Source: Stratiolaelaps scimitus (taxonomy: Eukaryota; Arthropoda; Arachnida; Mesostigmata; Laelapidae). Taken from it: 64,000 nucleotides of DNA. The stretch is from NCBI GenBank assembly GCA_019614645.1, contig JABWDB010000002.1, positions 21,503,501 to 21,567,500 on the forward strand. The letters are read 5' to 3'. The translations under genes were made by a program, and so were the position numbers. Positions 61,960 to 64,000 of this stretch are shown piece after piece. The notes under the pieces are model-generated. The model was given only the letters and a program-made list of their open reading frames with translations. It was not told where the DNA came from and made no database searches. Positions within the stretch are counted from its first letter, which is position 1, and each line of letters opens with the position of its first letter.

Positions 61960-63654
61960 TTGATGTTTTTAAGTTGAAATAGTGACGAGAAATTGTCTTA
62001 TTAATATATCAGCCTCAAATATGTCATTGTAATGTGAGGGTATCGCTCTCCCCTGCTAGATAACTATACAAATACGAGCCTTGTTGGCTCGAAGCGTAAA
62101 CTGGGAGAGAACAATGCATGCAAATAGTAGTGTCCGTATCAGTTCCATTCTAACGCCTATAAGCTTTTCAAATGTCGATCTGATTTTCCTCTCGAAATCG
62201 TCTCAGTTGAAATTTTGATTGTTTTTATTTGTTGTTGACCGACGCGGCACCAATTATCGACTCAGTTACCCATTAAAGTTGTTGCACAAACAGAATGAGG
62301 GTTTCAACCTAATTCGCTTAAATCGGAGTAGAAATGATCGAAACTCAAGGCAAGACATATAGTGAGCTTAATGAGTAAACATATTCACACATTTTCACAA
62401 GCTTAGGAAATGAACTGTATACGTTCGTAGCTACTCTTATTCATTTTGAGTGCGGTTAAGAAGTGGACGATGCTTCTGCTGTCGAGCGAAATCAATTATA
62501 ATAATAATACAAATAATAATCCTAATAGGAAAGTGTCCCTGGAGAACGCATATGCCCTGCGACCAATCACGACTACGCACCTGGAAAAATGCATATGGTA
62601 TTCTATGAAAAATACGGAATTATAGTGATGAAATGATAAAAGTCAATTTTCCGGGCTGACCCACAGCTAACGTTTACCGTTCACGGTACCGCTTTCGTCA
62701 TCGCGTCACCCAACAATATGTTTTCAGCATGACAACGTTGTCGCATCTATCAGGGCCATTTTAGCCAGTCTCTTCCATTAGAACACAACAGTTTCACATC
62801 AGATTCGCCTCTGTCGGAGCTGGAACATGGTATACGATCGTATTCAGTCGGACGGAGAAAGGGACAGTTCGCGACTCTTCTCCACTGGACAATTATCAAT
62901 GCTAACTATCTATTAAGGAGGACACGGTTTGAATAATTATCGGCGATAATTCCAGATTTTGCATATTTGTCGTTTGTTTGTTTTTTTTGGGTTATAGTAA
63001 CCCACCACGACAATTGAAGGACCCCGAAAATGGACGAGGGAGCCATTAATAAATCCCTATTTCAGGGAGGTGAGCAGATTGTTAAAGCGTTGATAGACAC
63101 ATGCATGTCGACAAAAAGTGGAGTTTGTTCTTGTGACGGCAAAATATCCCTCGACGCATTGACGATATGGTTCGGCGCGAAGATGATATGCCTCGTTATG
63201 CCAGAAAATATGCGGGGCTCAGTCGGCGTACGGCTTTATATCTGCGGCATAACTTCCGCTAAGCCGAGATTCCAGAGGTAGCGCATCAGAGCCGATCTAG
63301 CAGGAAAACAGGATCCCGCTGTCTGACAAAGGATGCCTAACGCCACGGACACCGCTATGTTCGAGGAGAGACGATGATATCAGCCCATTCTACTGGGTCG
63401 CTCATATTCTACTAGAGATGTCACGGGAAGATGGGGCCAAGTGACGGAGGAACAAGAAGTGAAGCTGACCTCGTCAGCTCGTGGTGGCTCTGTGTGCTGT
63501 TTGCGGATGTCGGCAACCCAATAGATTCCACACGACTGAGGTAGAGGGAAAGGCCATCCAATCTGGTAGAGACTCGAGCGACCCTTGACGTGCGAGCTGT
63601 CGCTCAACAAACAGATAAACGACGCCTGGTAGCAGAAACATAAAAAGAGAGAGC

Positions 63655-63656
<2 letters not shown>
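61960..63656. other. Upstream region of liprin-beta, no exon recognised
   Basis: This should include intron and possibly 5' UTR sequence of liprin-beta on the minus strand. A plus-strand 83-codon frame at 63030-63281 with its own ATG has no recognisable motif. Confidence 0.4.

Positions 63657-63702
<46 letters not shown>
63657..63702. repeat. (AG)n microsatellite
   Basis: A pure AG tract of about 43 nt; it creates Ser-Leu artefact frames on the minus strand. Confidence 0.95.
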
Positions 63703-63708
<6 letters not shown>

Positions 63709-64000
63709 CGAAACAAGAGCTACACCGTGCGAACTCCAACACATGATCTTAACTGCCACGTATTTGCCGCAAACAGCCTCTAAATTGGGGGGCGTCTTAC
63801 AAGTGAACTATTGTGTTACGTGGACGGATGGATTGACGGATGACTTTGCTCGAAACGATGACTTTCTTAAAAGGGGTGGACAGTCGAACAGGAAGATGGA
63901 TGGTAACGATTTAAGAACAACTGAATAGAAAACATCATGGGTACGCGTATTGTACGGGACTAATAATAGCATGACTGGTAGCGCGATGTTGATATACGAA

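Overview
This is nuclear DNA from an animal, most likely an arthropod. The two genes that can be recognised, liprin-beta and an alpha-crystallin-type small heat shock protein, are metazoan. The heat shock gene has GT-AG introns of 2.1 and 2.7 kb. The rest is gene-poor and full of TA, AG/CT, CA and CAG microsatellites plus decayed transposon pieces. The layout (sparse genes, long introns, mixed base composition) would suit a mite or tick, but nothing here proves a lineage. There are no operons, CRISPR arrays, rRNA genes or convincing tRNA genes.

Layout. 1-14.1 kb: no recognisable gene; microsatellites and GC-rich trinucleotide islands whose open frames are on both strands and are probably chance. 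14.2-18.1 kb: a GC-rich block with several exon-like open frames. The best is a minus-strand frame at 17284-17715, bounded by good splice sites. 22.0-22.7 kb: a GC-rich island with a long perfect-looking hairpin and a possible first coding exon (22351-22569, +). 23-34 kb: AT-rich non-coding DNA with stem-loops, a possible transposase relic near 32.9 kb and an exon-like frame at 28351-28623. 35.1-36.0 kb: a GC-rich island. 38.07-38.34 kb: a broken non-LTR retrotransposon reverse-transcriptase tail. 46.5-48.3 kb: a GC-rich stretch upstream of the heat shock gene. 48658-54069: the small heat shock protein gene (+, three coding exons, 206 residues). 54995-55125: an exon-like frame downstream. 59554-61815: liprin-beta coding exon (-, 753 residues), convergent with the heat shock gene.

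The two solid genes are not functionally linked as far as can be seen: one is a stress chaperone, the other a cytoplasmic scaffold of the liprin family. They lie tail to tail, about 5.5 kb apart. No complete novel multi-gene system was found; the points most worth checking are the candidate exons, the hairpins and the structure of the two real genes.
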